This document shows, one piece after another, positions 38,266 to 48,517 of a stretch of DNA of 64,000 nt. The number at the start of each line of letters is the position of its first letter. The stretch's first letter is position 1. Origin of the DNA: CAVYXA01 sp963846775 (GTDB taxonomy: Bacteria; Verrucomicrobiota; Verrucomicrobiia; Chthoniobacterales; UBA10450); assembly GCA_963846775.1 (NCBI GenBank), contig CAWJXB010000006.1, positions 1,612,001 through 1,676,000 of the forward strand, given 5' to 3'. The notes under the pieces were generated by a model. The model saw only the letters and a program-made list of their open reading frames with translations, was not told the DNA's origin and did not search any database. The translations under genes and the position numbers were made by a program.

Positions 38266-40530
38266 TCACAACTTCTGGGCAAACTGTTCGAGCTGGTAAC
38301 ACTCGATCACGTCGCCTACCTGGTATTCGCTGAAATCGCCCAGCTTAATGCCGCATTCCAAGCCGGAGCGTACTTCTTTCACGTCATCCTGGAACCGCCG
38401 GAGCGTGGAAAGACCGCCATCGTAAACCGGCTGGCGTTTGCGCAAGACGCGGGCTCGAGCGGCGCGCGCGATGCGGCCATCGGTGACCAGACAGCCAGCG
38501 ACGATCCCTTTGCTCAGCTTGAAAACCTGTTTCACTTCGGCGTGACCGATCACGGTTTCGCGCAGCTCCGGATCGAGCAGGCCGGCCATAGCGTCTTTGA
38601 GCTGGTCGATTAATTCGTAAATGATGCTGTAAAGTTTGACCTGAACGCCCTCGCGTTTTGCCGCTGGCACGGCCATCGACTCCACTTTGACGTTGAACCC
38701 GACGACGACAGCGTCCGAAGCGCTTGCCAGCAAAATGTCCGATTCGGAAATCGGGCCGACGGCGGCGTGGATGATTTCCAGATCGATTTTCTTGCTCTCG
38801 ATTTGATTGAGCGCGCCCGTGATTGCTTCGAGCGAGCCTTGCGCGTCGCACTTCAGCACAATCTTCAAAAGCTTTTTGCCAGCGGCATCCTGAAGCAGGC
38901 TCTCCAGCGTGGCGCGTTGCGGCACGGTTAATTTGTTAGCGCGTTTCGCTTCGACACGCTCATCGCTCAACATTTTTGCCGCGCGCTCGGATTCCATGAC
39001 CAGGAGTTCATCCCCCGCGTTCGGCAAACCAGTAAAGCCAAGCACTCTCACCGCGGTCGATGGGCCGGCTTCCTTAATCTGCTTGCCCTGACCATCGAGC
39101 AACGATTTCACTTTGCCGCTGTAGTCGCCGCAAATAAACGGATCGCCGATCTTGAGCGTGCCCATTTGCACGATCACCGTCGCAGTCGGGCCACGGCCCG
39201 GCTCGATTTGCGCTTCAATTACCGTGCCGCGTGGCGTGGCCGTGGGCGATGCCTTCAACTCCATCACCTCGGCTTGGAGCGTCATCATCTCGAGCAAGTG
39301 ATCGATGCCGGTGCCGCGTGTCGCCGAGACTGGACAGACGATCGTCTCTCCGCCCCAATCTTCCGGCATCAGGCCGCACTCCTGAAGCTGTTTCTTCGCC
39401 CGGTCGATGTTCGCGCCCGGAAGATCGATCTTGTTGAGCGCGACCATGATCTTCACGTGCGGAGCGGCTTTGGCGTGATTAATCGCCTCAATCGTCTGCG
39501 GCATTACGCCGTCGTCTGCCGCCACTACCAGGACAACGATGTCCGTCACGTTCGCGCCGCGCGCGCGCATGGCGGTGAAGGCCGCATGGCCCGGCGTATC
39601 GATGAAAGTAACTTTGTCCCCTGATGCTCGACCGTGTACGCGCCGATGTGTTGCGTAATCCCGCCGGCCTCGCCCGCAGCCACTCGCGTCTTGCGAATCG
39701 CGTCCATCAACGAAGTCTTCCCATGATCGACATGGCCCATAAACGTGATCACCGGTGGACGCGGCTTGAGTTCTTCCGCTTTCTCGATCACCGGGCGGCG
39801 GCGGCGCGACCACCGGCTGCTCGACCTTGTGCACACCCGCGCCTTTTTCCCGGCGCTCTTTTTCCAGAATGAATCCGTGATTCTCCGCGATCTTTGCGGC
39901 AACATCGGGCTCGATCGTCTGGTTTTGGTTCGCGAAAATGTTGAACCCATCCATCAGCTCTTTAATGAGCTGGAAATTCTTGAGACGAAGCTGCGCGGCG
40001 AAATCTTTGACGATGATTGGCGGCTTGATGTGAAGGATCTTTTGCTCCTCCACTTCTGCTGACGCAGCCGCACCATCCGGCTCCGCTTCGACAAGAGTGG
40101 CGGTTGAAGTCTGCGGAGTTGATGCCGGCGTCGGAGGCGCGACCGGTTCGACTCGCGCCGGCGCCGACGGTTCGAGCTTCGGCAGAATCTTGGAAATCGG
40201 CGGTAAAACTGTCTTTCCCTGACCGTCTTTCAATTCCTTCGACCGCCCTGGTCTGTCGATCAATGAAACGGACGGCGCATGTTTCGCCGCCGGCTTCCCG
40301 GACGCTGGTTTGGACGCAGCTGCGCGCTCAATTTTGGCCGCAGCCGGCGCATGAGTCCGTGCGGACGGCTTTCCCGGCTCAACCTTCTGCGCAACCGGCT
40401 TTGCCTTCGAAACAGCCGATCCGCCCCCGGATGGAGCTGCTGCGGCGACCTTGGGCGCGGAAGTTTTCGCCGCAGCCGGTTTGGCGGCGGGCTTGCGCGT
40501 CGCGCTCTTGCTGGTTGTCTTGGTTGGCAT
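38266..40530 (-). CDS. infB: Translation initiation factor IF-2, with two compensating frame breaks
   Basis: GTPase that places fMet-tRNA on the 30S subunit. An Ala/Pro/Lys-rich N-terminus (about 180 residues) is followed by an IF2 N-domain (LRLKNFQLIKELMDGFNIFA), the G domain (DTPGHAAF, NKIDLPG) and domains II-IV. Between about 39620 and 39795 the uninterrupted frame is nonsense. The conserved P-loop PVITFMGHVDHGKTSLMDAI lies there in another frame. One extra base in a GGGCGGCGGCGG run near 39794 and one missing base in the CCCC run at 39618-39621 explain both shifts. As the gene is essential, sequence error is the simplest reading. No internal stop arises. Confidence 0.92.
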   Translation of the reverse strand: MPTKTTSKSATRKPAAKPAAAKTSAPKVAAAAPSGGGSAVSKAKPVAQKVEPGKPSARTHAPAAAKIERAAASKPASGKPAAKHAPSVSLIDRPGRSKELKDGQGKTVLPPISKILPKLEPSAPARVEPVAPPTPASTPQTSTATLVEAEPDGAAASAEVEEQKILHIKPPIIVKDFAAQLRLKNFQLIKELMDGFNIFANQNQTIEPDVAAKIAENHGFILEKERREKGAGVHKVEQPVVAPPPPGDRESGRTQAASTGDHVYGPCRSWEDFVDGRDSQDASGCGRGRRDYATHRRVHGRASGDKVTFIDTPGHAAFTAMRARGANVTDIVVLVVAADDGVMPQTIEAINHAKAAPHVKIMVALNKIDLPGANIDRAKKQLQECGLMPEDWGGETIVCPVSATRGTGIDHLLEMMTLQAEVMELKASPTATPRGTVIEAQIEPGRGPTATVIVQMGTLKIGDPFICGDYSGKVKSLLDGQGKQIKEAGPSTAVRVLGFTGLPNAGDELLVMESERAAKMLSDERVEAKRANKLTVPQRATLESLLQDAAGKKLLKIVLKCDAQGSLEAITGALNQIESKKIDLEIIHAAVGPISESDILLASASDAVVVGFNVKVESMAVPAAKREGVQVKLYSIIYELIDQLKDAMAGLLDPELRETVIGHAEVKQVFKLSKGIVAGCLVTDGRIARAARARVLRKRQPVYDGGLSTLRRFQDDVKEVRSGLECGIKLGDFSEYQVGDVIECYQLEQFAQKL

Positions 40531-40560
40531 TGTAAAAAATGGTTCTCATGGCTCGTGCCT

Positions 40561-41844
40561 TTAAGCAGAGCCGGCTTGCTGCGCTTCTTCTTTCTGCGGC
40601 ACTTCCTTGCGGCTATGGATCGCGGCGTGAATCTCCTGTGCCTTGGCCTCATCCACGCTCAAAATCTCCACCAAATCCGAAACATCGGCGTCACGCAAGC
40701 CTTCCAGATTGGTGAACCCAGATTTCACGAGCGTGACCGCTTGTTCTTCCGTGATCGGCAACGCCGTCGCGAGCGTTTGGGCCGCCTGCGCCACTTTTTG
40801 TTCGACCGCGGTTGTGGCGGAGGTGTCCTTGTCGATATTAATCTCCCAACCCGTTAGGCGCGAAGTCAGCCGCGCGTTCTGGCCTTTCTTGCCAATGGCG
40901 AGCGAGAGCTGGTCTTCATCCACTGAGATCTGCACACTCTTCTTCTCGGTATCGAAGATGAGGTTCTTGACCTTGGCCGGCTTGAGCGCCTCCAAAACGT
41001 ATTCACGCGGGTCCGAGCTCCAGCGAATGATGTCGACCTTTTCATTGTTCAGCTCGCGCACGATGTTTTTCACGCGCGACCCGCGCATGCCAACGCACGC
41101 CCCCACCGGGTCGACTTTTTCGTTCGCGCTCGAGACCGCGATCTTAGTGCGATAACCGGCCTCCCGCGCGATCCCACGTATCTCGACCGTCCCGTCTGCA
41201 ATCTCGCTCACCTCCAGCTCGAAAAGCCGGCGCACAAAATTCGGGTGACTCCGCGACACAATGATCTCCGGTCCGCGCGGGCCGTTCTCCACCGCCACGA
41301 CATAAGCGCGGAGCCGATCGCCCACGTTGTAATCTTCCACCGCCACGCGTTCCCGCTGAGGCATGACCGCTTCAAACTTGCCCAGATCGAGAATCACATC
41401 CGAGCGGTCGAAGCGCCGCACCGTGCCGCCCACGATTTCGCCCGCGCGGTCCTTAAATTCCTCGTAAATCATTTCCTTCTCGACCTGGCGGATCCGTTGC
41501 ATCATTGCCTGTTTCGCGGTCTGCGCCGCGATCCGGCCGAAATTCCGTGGCGTGACTTCCATTTCCACGGTGTCGCCGATGTTCGCGTCTGGTTTAACCC
41601 TGCGCGCTTTGTCGAGATCGATCTCATCCTGCGGATTCGCCACGTGCTCGACTACAATCAGGTTCGCCAGGGCCCGGATCGAGCCGGTCTTGGGATTAAT
41701 GTCGATGTGCAGATCGCGCGACGCGCCTACGCTTTTTTTCGAGGCCGAAAGCAGCGCATTCGAAACCGCTTCGATCAGGATGTCGCGCTTGATTCCGCGC
41801 TCCCGCTCCATGTATTCCAGCATCGCAATAAGTTCCCCGTTCAT
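40561..41844 (-). CDS. nusA: Transcription termination/antitermination factor
   Basis: 427 residues from ATG at 41844. An N-terminal RNA-polymerase-binding domain (YMERERGIKRDILIEAVSNA) is followed by S1 (GEIVGGTVRRFDRSDVILDL), KH1 (CVGMRGSRVKNIVRELNNEK) and KH2 (QLSLAIGKKGQNARLTSRLT), then a short helix-hairpin-helix-like tail (LVEILSVDEAKAQEIHAAI). The start could also be ATG at 41853. It heads the infB operon; the rimP gene often found in front is not present in this window. Confidence 0.94.
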   Translation of the reverse strand: MNGELIAMLEYMERERGIKRDILIEAVSNALLSASKKSVGASRDLHIDINPKTGSIRALANLIVVEHVANPQDEIDLDKARRVKPDANIGDTVEMEVTPRNFGRIAAQTAKQAMMQRIRQVEKEMIYEEFKDRAGEIVGGTVRRFDRSDVILDLGKFEAVMPQRERVAVEDYNVGDRLRAYVVAVENGPRGPEIIVSRSHPNFVRRLFELEVSEIADGTVEIRGIAREAGYRTKIAVSSANEKVDPVGACVGMRGSRVKNIVRELNNEKVDIIRWSSDPREYVLEALKPAKVKNLIFDTEKKSVQISVDEDQLSLAIGKKGQNARLTSRLTGWEINIDKDTSATTAVEQKVAQAAQTLATALPITEEQAVTLVKSGFTNLEGLRDADVSDLVEILSVDEAKAQEIHAAIHSRKEVPQKEEAQQAGSA

Positions 41845-42176
41845 AAAACACATAGCCCGCAGACGAAAAAGAGTGGGACAAGGCGTACCCACTCCATCAG
41901 CGCGCGGACTCAACGCTCAGCTTACTGGCCAATCGCCCGGTCGTCAAGACGCGGCCGTGCCTGGCACTGTCCCAAAATCAACTCGCGACAGTGAGAAAGG
42001 GAGAGCCCTCACCCTACCCCTCTCCCTGAGGGAGAGGCGGACTCCGAAAGCTTTCGGAGCCGGTGAGGGAAATTTAGGACATTACCCCGGGCCTGCGATT
42101 TGGAATTTTTGATTGCTCGTGGCTCTCTCGGTTTCTCGCTTTTGCTTCCGCGCAGGTCTGGTTCACACTTTAAGGC
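41845..42176. other. Divergent intergenic region upstream of nusA, with palindromic repeat
   Basis: No gene seen. It should hold promoters for nusA (minus) and the methyltransferase (plus). At 42006-42069 lies a nested palindromic element: CCCTCACC ... GGTGAGGG enclosing CCTCTCCCT-GAGGGAGAGG and GACTCCGAAAGCTTTCGGAGC. It resembles dispersed repeats rather than a terminator. Confidence 0.55.
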
Positions 42177-43035
42177 GTGAATCGAGAGGATGACGTTGTG
42201 CGGGCCTGGCGCGAGTCCGCGCCGTTTTGGGAGAAACATCGGGAAACCGTGCGCTTGATGTTTGAGCCAGTGACGCGCGCGCTAGTCGAGGATGCTCATA
42301 TCGCCGCCGGGATGCGTGTGCTTGACGTCGCCTGCGGCTCGGGCGAGCCCGGTTTGACACTGGCCGAAATTGTTGAGTCAAAAGGGTGCGTCACTTGCAC
42401 TGACATCATCTCCGAGATGGTCGCTTCCGCTCAGCAGGCAGCGGCCCGTCACAACTTAACGAATATAAAATTCCGCCAATGCGCAGCCGATTCCTTGCCT
42501 TTCCCAAATGGTTCGTTCGACGCAACAGTGTGCCGCTTCGGCGTGATGTTTTTTCCTGAACCGTTGGCCGGGCTGCGTGAGATGTTGCGTGTGACCAACC
42601 AAGACGGGCGAGTGGCGCTCGCCGTCTGGCACAACAGCGAATCGAACCCGTTCTTTCATGTCGTGACAGAAATTCTGTCGCGCTACGTCGAATCGCCTCC
42701 CGATGATCCGCAGGCGCGCGGGCGCATTTCGTTTCGCCGAGCCGGGGGCGCTGGCTCGGATTCTAAAACAGGCCGGCGCCGTTGATGTACGGGAGCGCGT
42801 GCTCGACTTTTCCATTGCGGCGCCGATTTCACCGCACGAATTCTGGACCGTCCGATCTGAAATGTCCGACACCGTGCGCGAGAAGCTCGCACAGATCGAT
42901 CAAGCGCAGCACGATCAGGTGAAACAGCATGTCATCGAAGCCGCGCGCGCGTTCTTTCCGGAAGGTCAGATGAAGTTTCCAGCAAAAGCGATCATCGTTA
43001 GCGGAGTGAAAAACAGCAGGCGCCATCCGGCGTAA
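42177..43035 (+). pseudogene. Class I SAM-dependent methyltransferase, frameshifted
   Basis: The first frame (42177-42785) has the SAM site MRVLDVACGSGEPGLTLAEI, then LPFPNGSFDATVCRFGVMFF and the LREMLRVTNQDGRVALAVW strand. Near 42720 it enters nonsense, while a second frame (to 43035) continues with GAFRFAEPGALARILKQAG, typical of the family C-terminus. Removing one G at GGG (42720-42722) joins them into about 285 residues. Whether this is decay or sequence error is open; the rest is well preserved. The substrate is unknown; the sequence looks like UbiE/small-molecule methyltransferases. Confidence 0.8.
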
Positions 43036-43040
43036 CGTGA

Positions 43041-43061
43041 GCGACGGTCTGTGACCGTCGC
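43041..43061. terminator. GCGACGGTC-TGT-GACCGTCGC hairpin between convergent genes
   Basis: Perfect 9-bp inverted repeat between the ends of a plus-strand and a minus-strand gene. The position suits a bidirectional terminator, but no T run follows, and relatives occur elsewhere, so it may be a dispersed palindrome. Confidence 0.5.
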
Positions 43062-43089
43062 CGTTCTCAATGAAGATAAAGGCGCTGCA

Positions 43090-44306
43090 CTACGGCTTAA
43101 AGCGATTGTATTTCTTCAGCAGCTCGCGCAGGCGATCGTGCGCCAGAGCATCGACCTGATGATTGTCGTGTCCGGTCATGCTGTGATTATCGACCAAGGC
43201 GTTGACCACCGCTTCTTCGGTCGCCTGCACGACTCCGGCGAAAAGCGGATCCATCAGATCGTTTGGAATGGTCTCGACCGAGTGCGTCACTTGATCCGGA
43301 TTCGCCGCCTTTGGATTCGCGGTTGAAAATGCGATGAACAAATCGCCGGAACCATTTCCCGAGATCGTGCCGGTGCGCGCCAGCCCGAGCGCGACCCTGC
43401 GCGCGAGTCGCTTCAACTGATCCGGCAGCAACGGCGCATCCGTGGCCACGACCGCAATGCACGAGCCGCTTTCTTCTTTGTAAACTTCGCCGGGGATTTC
43501 TTTCCCGACCGGGACGCCAGCAATCGTAAGCTGTGGACGCCGCCCAAAGTTTGCCTGCAAAAACACGCCGACCGTAAAACTGCGGAGTGGCGTCTCCTTC
43601 GACGCGCGAATGTCGATCTGGCGCGACGCCGTTCCGTTGCCGCCCTTGAACTCGTAACAAATCATTCCCGTGCCGCCGCCGACACTGCCTTCCTCGATCA
43701 CACCGCCATGCGCAGAATCAAGTGCATGGAAAACGTCCTCGGGCTTGACGTGAAACCCGTTGATATCGTTGAGCCAGCCGTCCCATGTTTCGGCAACGAC
43801 CGGCAGACTCCACCAATACCCGGTCTTATCGGCCGCGCCATGCTTGACACGCCAGGCGATCACTGCGTCGCGGGCCACTCCGACACTGTGCGTGTTCGTA
43901 ATCACGACCGGTCCTTCGAGGAATCCGCTTTCTTCCACCCAGGCCGTGCCGGTCATTTCGCCGTTGCCGTTGAGCGAAAAAACGCCGGCGTAAACCGGGT
44001 CGTTCAGGGAAGCATGACCGCGCGGAATAATTGCGGTCACGCCTGTTCGGACCGGGCCTTTGCCGACTTCGAGTTTTCCTTCGCCACTGATCAAAGTCGT
44101 GTAGCCAACCTCTACGCCAGTCACATCCGTGATCGCGTTTAGTTTTCCGGGCGTGCCTTCGAACGGAACACCGAGATCGCGCGCCCGAACGATCTTTCGC
44201 CTGAATTGTCGGTGGCGGAGACTTGATCGGTTCGCGCGCGCGAAGAATCGAGCACGAGTAAGAAGACGAAGGTCAAAGCGGAGAGTGGCCTTTTGACATA
44301 GAGCAA
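43090..44306 (-). pseudogene. P1-family peptidase (DmpA/aminopeptidase-esterase), frame break near the N-terminus
   Basis: Self-processing N-terminal nucleophile hydrolase family. The body has LGVPFEGTPGKLNAITDV, then NTHSVGVARDAVIAWR, HGGVIEEGSVGGGTGM and RTGTISGNGSGDLFIAFST, the last two near the autocleavage and nucleophile region. In this frame the N-terminus is a basic nonsense stretch. A second frame just upstream encodes a good signal peptide (KRPLSALTFVFLLVLDSSRA), and a single-base shift near 44190 would connect them. The true start is then uncertain (TTG at 44306 possible). Likely exported; sequence error or decay cannot be told apart. Confidence 0.8.
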
Positions 44307-44452
44307 CGACCAACGCCAACGTTCAACGTCCAACGCTCCGCAAAATTCAAACGACTCGGATATCAGGCGGTTGGCTGCGACCGATCCTTGACATTCGCCG
44401 ATCAGATTTCTGACCATCGACGCGATTTGCCCCCGGTATTGTCTAAATCACT

Positions 44453-46420
44453 ATGAAAAACCTTTCTCCACTTCTCAGAACACTTCTGATTTTTGCAATG
44501 TGCGGCTCTCTGCTGCACGCGGCTGAGGTCTTGACTCAACAGGACGTGGTCAAGCTCCTGGAGCTGAAGATTCCCGAGCAAACCATCATCGACAAAGTCA
44601 AAAGCTCCGGCACCGCGTTCGTGCTCGGCACGGAGGACATAGCGCGGTTGAAAAAGGCCGGGGCGAGTGACGCGCTCATCGCCTCGATGCAGTGCTCCAG
44701 TTCCGTTCCGGCCGCTGGCAATCCCGCATCGGAGATCACCGATCTTGTCCTCATTGTCGATTATTCCGGAAGCATGAACGCGAAAATGAAAGACGGCGCG
44801 GCGAAAGTGGCATCGGCAAAAAAATGCGTGGGTGATTTGATCGACAAGTTGCCTAACGATTTGAGTGTCGGGCTGGTTATTTACGGGACGAATAAAAAGC
44901 GTGGCTGCGAAGACATCGATGTCGCGCAACCGCTCGGTGCGATCGATAAGGCGGGACTGAAAGCAAAGATCAACAAATACAATGCCACTGGGATGACGCC
45001 GATCGCGGCATCGCTCGAGGTGGCAGGCAAAGAGCTGTCGAAATCAAAAGGCGGGCCGGCCATCGTACTCGTGACCGACGGCGCAGAAAGTTGTCACGGC
45101 GATCCTGCTGGCGTGGCGGCGAAACTGGCGGCGCAATTCGGAGTGAAGTTCGGCATCAACGTCATCGGGTTCGGAATTGAACCGAAAGAAAAAGCAGAGC
45201 TGGCCAGCATCGCGGAGAAGGGACACGGCAAACTGCTGACGGTGGAGAACGCGAACGAACTCGCGGGCGCTCTCCAGAAAGTAGTCGCTGAAAAAGTCGC
45301 GCCGACACCGCCTCCGACTCCCCTGCCGACGAACCCAACTCCAACTCCCAGTCCGAGTCCGACTCCGCGGGAAACGAAACAATACGAGGCTGGCGGTGAA
45401 GCTATCAAGCCCGGCTTGTTTTTTGGCGATGCCCCGGTGGTGAAGCCCGGAGATTACAAAGGCGAACTGGCGATGAAGGAGGCGAAATATTACCAAGTTA
45501 TGTTGCACAAGGGCCAGGAACTTCGCGCCATCGGAATTGTGCAGAAGACTCCATACGACGGTGATAACGGCATCTCCATTCAGACATTTATCGTCGCGCT
45601 GTATAACAAAGATTTGTCTCAGGTAGCTCGGGAAAAAATGGATGTGGAGGGAAGCCCAACCGATCCCGCCACGGTGCGAGCGACGTGGACGGCGGAGAGT
45701 GATGAACTGGCCTATATTTCAATCGCCGCCTCCGACAACCATGACAAACATGGAGAGCCGAACGGCGTGTACAAGCCGAAAGATCCGAAACCTTCACCTT
45801 ACACCTTGAGGATCAAGATCGAGGGAGAAGCGGTTGACACGAGCGAACCGGCGGCATCGCTTGCTCGCGTCGCAACCGCAGGCGGCGCTGGTCTCAATAG
45901 CGCGACCGAATTGAAAGCGCCCTCGGTCGCAACTTCCGATTTAAAAATTGGTGAGACGGCGTTTTACAAATTCCCGGTTAAAAAAGGCGATCCGGTTCAA
46001 GTTTCCGCGGCCGTTCAAAAACCATGGTACAACGCGATGATGTCCGGTGGAATCAAAGCCACCTTCACGCTTACGCTTTACGACGACGACCAGGTCCAGG
46101 TAGGACAGAAAAAGATCGTCGTCGAAAAAAATCCGCCCGATGCGCAGAGCCTCAGCGTTGCCTGGCCGGCGACAGTAAGTGGTAACGCCTATGCCAGTGT
46201 CAGCGCGATCAATTCGGGCGGAGACATTTATCCAAAGGATTTTCAGCCAGCCCCCGGCCGGTTTTCGGTGCAGGTGACCGAAGAATCAGGAGCGCCTTCG
46301 GAAGGCGAGACGCCACCTGAGACTGGAAAACCCGAAGAGAGCCCAAAACCAGCGGAAAGTCCCACGCCCACGAAATCTCCCGACGATCCATTTGCCGGCG
46401 CCGAAAGCACACCGGGGTAA
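44453..46420 (+). CDS. Secreted von Willebrand factor A domain protein
   Basis: 655 residues. Signal peptide (LLIFAMCGSLLHAAE), then a short helical module (LLELKIPEQTIIDKVKSSG), then a vWA domain (about 95-285) with the MIDAS motif LIVDYSGSMNAKM, a TGMTPIAASLEVA loop and VLVTDGAES. A Pro/Thr linker (PTPPPTPLPTNPTPTPSPSP) leads to two similar beta domains, each with a ...KKGD/HKGQ... and YISIAA or YASVSA strand, and a Pro/Ser-rich tail. Probably a surface or periplasmic metal-dependent binding protein. First of a run of secreted proteins on the plus strand. Confidence 0.9.
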   Translation: MKNLSPLLRTLLIFAMCGSLLHAAEVLTQQDVVKLLELKIPEQTIIDKVKSSGTAFVLGTEDIARLKKAGASDALIASMQCSSSVPAAGNPASEITDLVLIVDYSGSMNAKMKDGAAKVASAKKCVGDLIDKLPNDLSVGLVIYGTNKKRGCEDIDVAQPLGAIDKAGLKAKINKYNATGMTPIAASLEVAGKELSKSKGGPAIVLVTDGAESCHGDPAGVAAKLAAQFGVKFGINVIGFGIEPKEKAELASIAEKGHGKLLTVENANELAGALQKVVAEKVAPTPPPTPLPTNPTPTPSPSPTPRETKQYEAGGEAIKPGLFFGDAPVVKPGDYKGELAMKEAKYYQVMLHKGQELRAIGIVQKTPYDGDNGISIQTFIVALYNKDLSQVAREKMDVEGSPTDPATVRATWTAESDELAYISIAASDNHDKHGEPNGVYKPKDPKPSPYTLRIKIEGEAVDTSEPAASLARVATAGGAGLNSATELKAPSVATSDLKIGETAFYKFPVKKGDPVQVSAAVQKPWYNAMMSGGIKATFTLTLYDDDQVQVGQKKIVVEKNPPDAQSLSVAWPATVSGNAYASVSAINSGGDIYPKDFQPAPGRFSVQVTEESGAPSEGETPPETGKPEESPKPAESPTPTKSPDDPFAGAESTPG

Positions 46421-46483
46421 TAATTATTCGTCAAGAAATCTTCGCGTCGAGATCACGAAAAAAATCAATAGCTTCGGCTTCCG

Positions 46484-48517
46484 TTGAAACGCAATCTTAT
46501 CGCCTCTTTGCTTTTCACTTGTGCCATTCTTGCTGTTGCGGCGGACGTTGGCAACGACAAGCCGTTTCCTCTTGTCCAGATTAAGGAACCAATCATCTCG
46601 ATGATGATGGCATCGTCAGTCGCAGCCGCTGCTAGCCCTACTTCGCCGAGCCCCACGCCCGCAGGCGATCAATACCTTATCACCTGGAAGCTGATAGCTC
46701 GCGGCCATAGCCAAGATAACACCGATAAATCAGGCGAGTTTGCATTTGAAGCGACGCAATCTTCTGCCAGTGAAGGTCAGGCGGTAGTTAAGTTCGATGC
46801 CAAAGGCTACCGCCTGGAGGGCCGGATACTGAAAGGCTACTTATCCGATGAGCAAGACACAAAGACTCTCGTGTTATCACACAAGATTCTTTGTGGCCCT
46901 CTCGCGGTATGGGATCACGACCACTATTCATTAAAGACTCTGGAACCAATGTCCGGTCCAGATGGGAAAAAGGTTGGTGACCCGTGTTTGTGGATGGGTG
47001 AGGCCCCCCGCAAGCAGGCGGATGGTTCCTGGGTGATACCGGACATTTTCACGGGCGATAAAATGCGGCATTTCATCAGGGATCGCTGCGCCACTCTGCA
47101 TCTCAATCAGGAATGGCGCGACAGGTACCACTACGAAGGAGGCAATGTATGGCTTGCAGACAAAGTTACTAGCGGACCGATACACACTGTCTGCGATGGC
47201 GACAATCTGGTCAGGTCCGATCTGAAGTTAGAGAGCGCTAGAATTTTCGATTACGAAGGCAACGCAAATCCGGTCGAGCCTATGACTGGCTTTGACCTCC
47301 CCAAGAGGTTCTCGGTGCCATCGAACGGCCCTAGTCCGGACCTTTTCTCCAAAGAGTGGAAATACCGGGTGATTTATTCCACCTGTTCCGGGAACGGCGT
47401 CTGTGGAAAGCTACCTGTCGATGTCGATTGGGCCATCACTGTGCGGCGATTAGGCAAGTGCCACGTTAGCGGCGAAATTCCGATTAACGACAGCGCGGAC
47501 ATCAAAGACGAGGAGATCGAGATGGGCGTTGAGCATGGTAGCGACACTATCGATCCCGACAACGGCGTAGCCGCTCTGAATGTCCGGTTAACGTGCGATA
47601 CGGTACCGATCAAGAACGCGAAGGTTAACATCAAAGTCGATGTGCAGAAGAACACAGGCGGTCACACCCACGACCCAGCCGGCCGACCACGCGGCAGACT
47701 CAAATGGAACGGACAAGAGACGCGACTTACAGATGCCAAACCAAGCATCACAGTGAAGACCGACGACGACGGGAGAGCGCACCTTACCTTTAAACCGGGC
47801 AAGGCTATTACTTGCGACGGAAAGATCACACGTTACGACAGCGCCGGGCAGTGTGATGGGTATGGCATTGCCGGGATTTACCGCATCACTGCCAGTTCAG
47901 TGCGTGTTCCCGACCGCAAAGCCGAAGTTGCAGTAGAAGCCAAGGTGGATGGTCTCTCCCACTTGGATGGCGATCCGAACTACGTTAATGACGTCGGCGC
48001 CGCTTCGCATACGTCTGGCGACAATGCCACCGACAGTACGAAGCAACGGCTCCACGCATTCGCCAGCGCCTTCCGGGATGTCCAGATGGAGCACAATAAG
48101 GTGCTTGTCGCATGCGGGGCTCCACCGGGGCCGCCGCCTGAACATTTTACCAAACCACTGCAGCTGCAACAATGGCCAATATATCCCCTGTGGGTGATCG
48201 ACGTCTCGTTGCCATTCGGCGGTCAATACGATTGGCAGGCCACATGGAGCACGCCGCATCAGACTCATGGGCGGGGCGACGGCGTGGACCTCTCCGTCCA
48301 CAATCGAATCCTGTCGGGACAAGCCGCTAGCCAGAATAACGCTGCAACGGCATGGCCCGCTGACGGTTTTAACGTTCCTGTATGCGACGGGTACAAAATC
48401 GCCCCGGAAGGATGGTTAATGATAAAAATGTATGAGGTCGGAATGAATTACGGGCAGTGGGACAAGAGTGACTTTAATGCAGCTTCACAACCGTGGCATC
48501 TGCACGTCAACCAATAG
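46484..48517 (+). CDS. Large exported protein with peptidase-like C-terminus
   Basis: 677 residues from TTG at 46484, the only start in front of the signal peptide (NLIASLLFTCAILAVAADV). The first half is beta-rich and cysteine-containing, without a recognised family. A mid-region Ig-like/carboxypeptidase-regulatory segment (VPIKNAKVNIKVDV, TVKTDDDGRAHLTFKPG) follows. The C-terminus has TPHQTHGRGDGVDLSVHN and, at the very end, PWHLHVNQ. These resemble the H...G...D and WHxH zinc ligands of LAS-type (M15/M74) peptidoglycan peptidases. The match is by motif only. It overlaps the following gene by 25 bp. Confidence 0.78.
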   Translation: MKRNLIASLLFTCAILAVAADVGNDKPFPLVQIKEPIISMMMASSVAAAASPTSPSPTPAGDQYLITWKLIARGHSQDNTDKSGEFAFEATQSSASEGQAVVKFDAKGYRLEGRILKGYLSDEQDTKTLVLSHKILCGPLAVWDHDHYSLKTLEPMSGPDGKKVGDPCLWMGEAPRKQADGSWVIPDIFTGDKMRHFIRDRCATLHLNQEWRDRYHYEGGNVWLADKVTSGPIHTVCDGDNLVRSDLKLESARIFDYEGNANPVEPMTGFDLPKRFSVPSNGPSPDLFSKEWKYRVIYSTCSGNGVCGKLPVDVDWAITVRRLGKCHVSGEIPINDSADIKDEEIEMGVEHGSDTIDPDNGVAALNVRLTCDTVPIKNAKVNIKVDVQKNTGGHTHDPAGRPRGRLKWNGQETRLTDAKPSITVKTDDDGRAHLTFKPGKAITCDGKITRYDSAGQCDGYGIAGIYRITASSVRVPDRKAEVAVEAKVDGLSHLDGDPNYVNDVGAASHTSGDNATDSTKQRLHAFASAFRDVQMEHNKVLVACGAPPGPPPEHFTKPLQLQQWPIYPLWVIDVSLPFGGQYDWQATWSTPHQTHGRGDGVDLSVHNRILSGQAASQNNAATAWPADGFNVPVCDGYKIAPEGWLMIKMYEVGMNYGQWDKSDFNAASQPWHLHVNQ

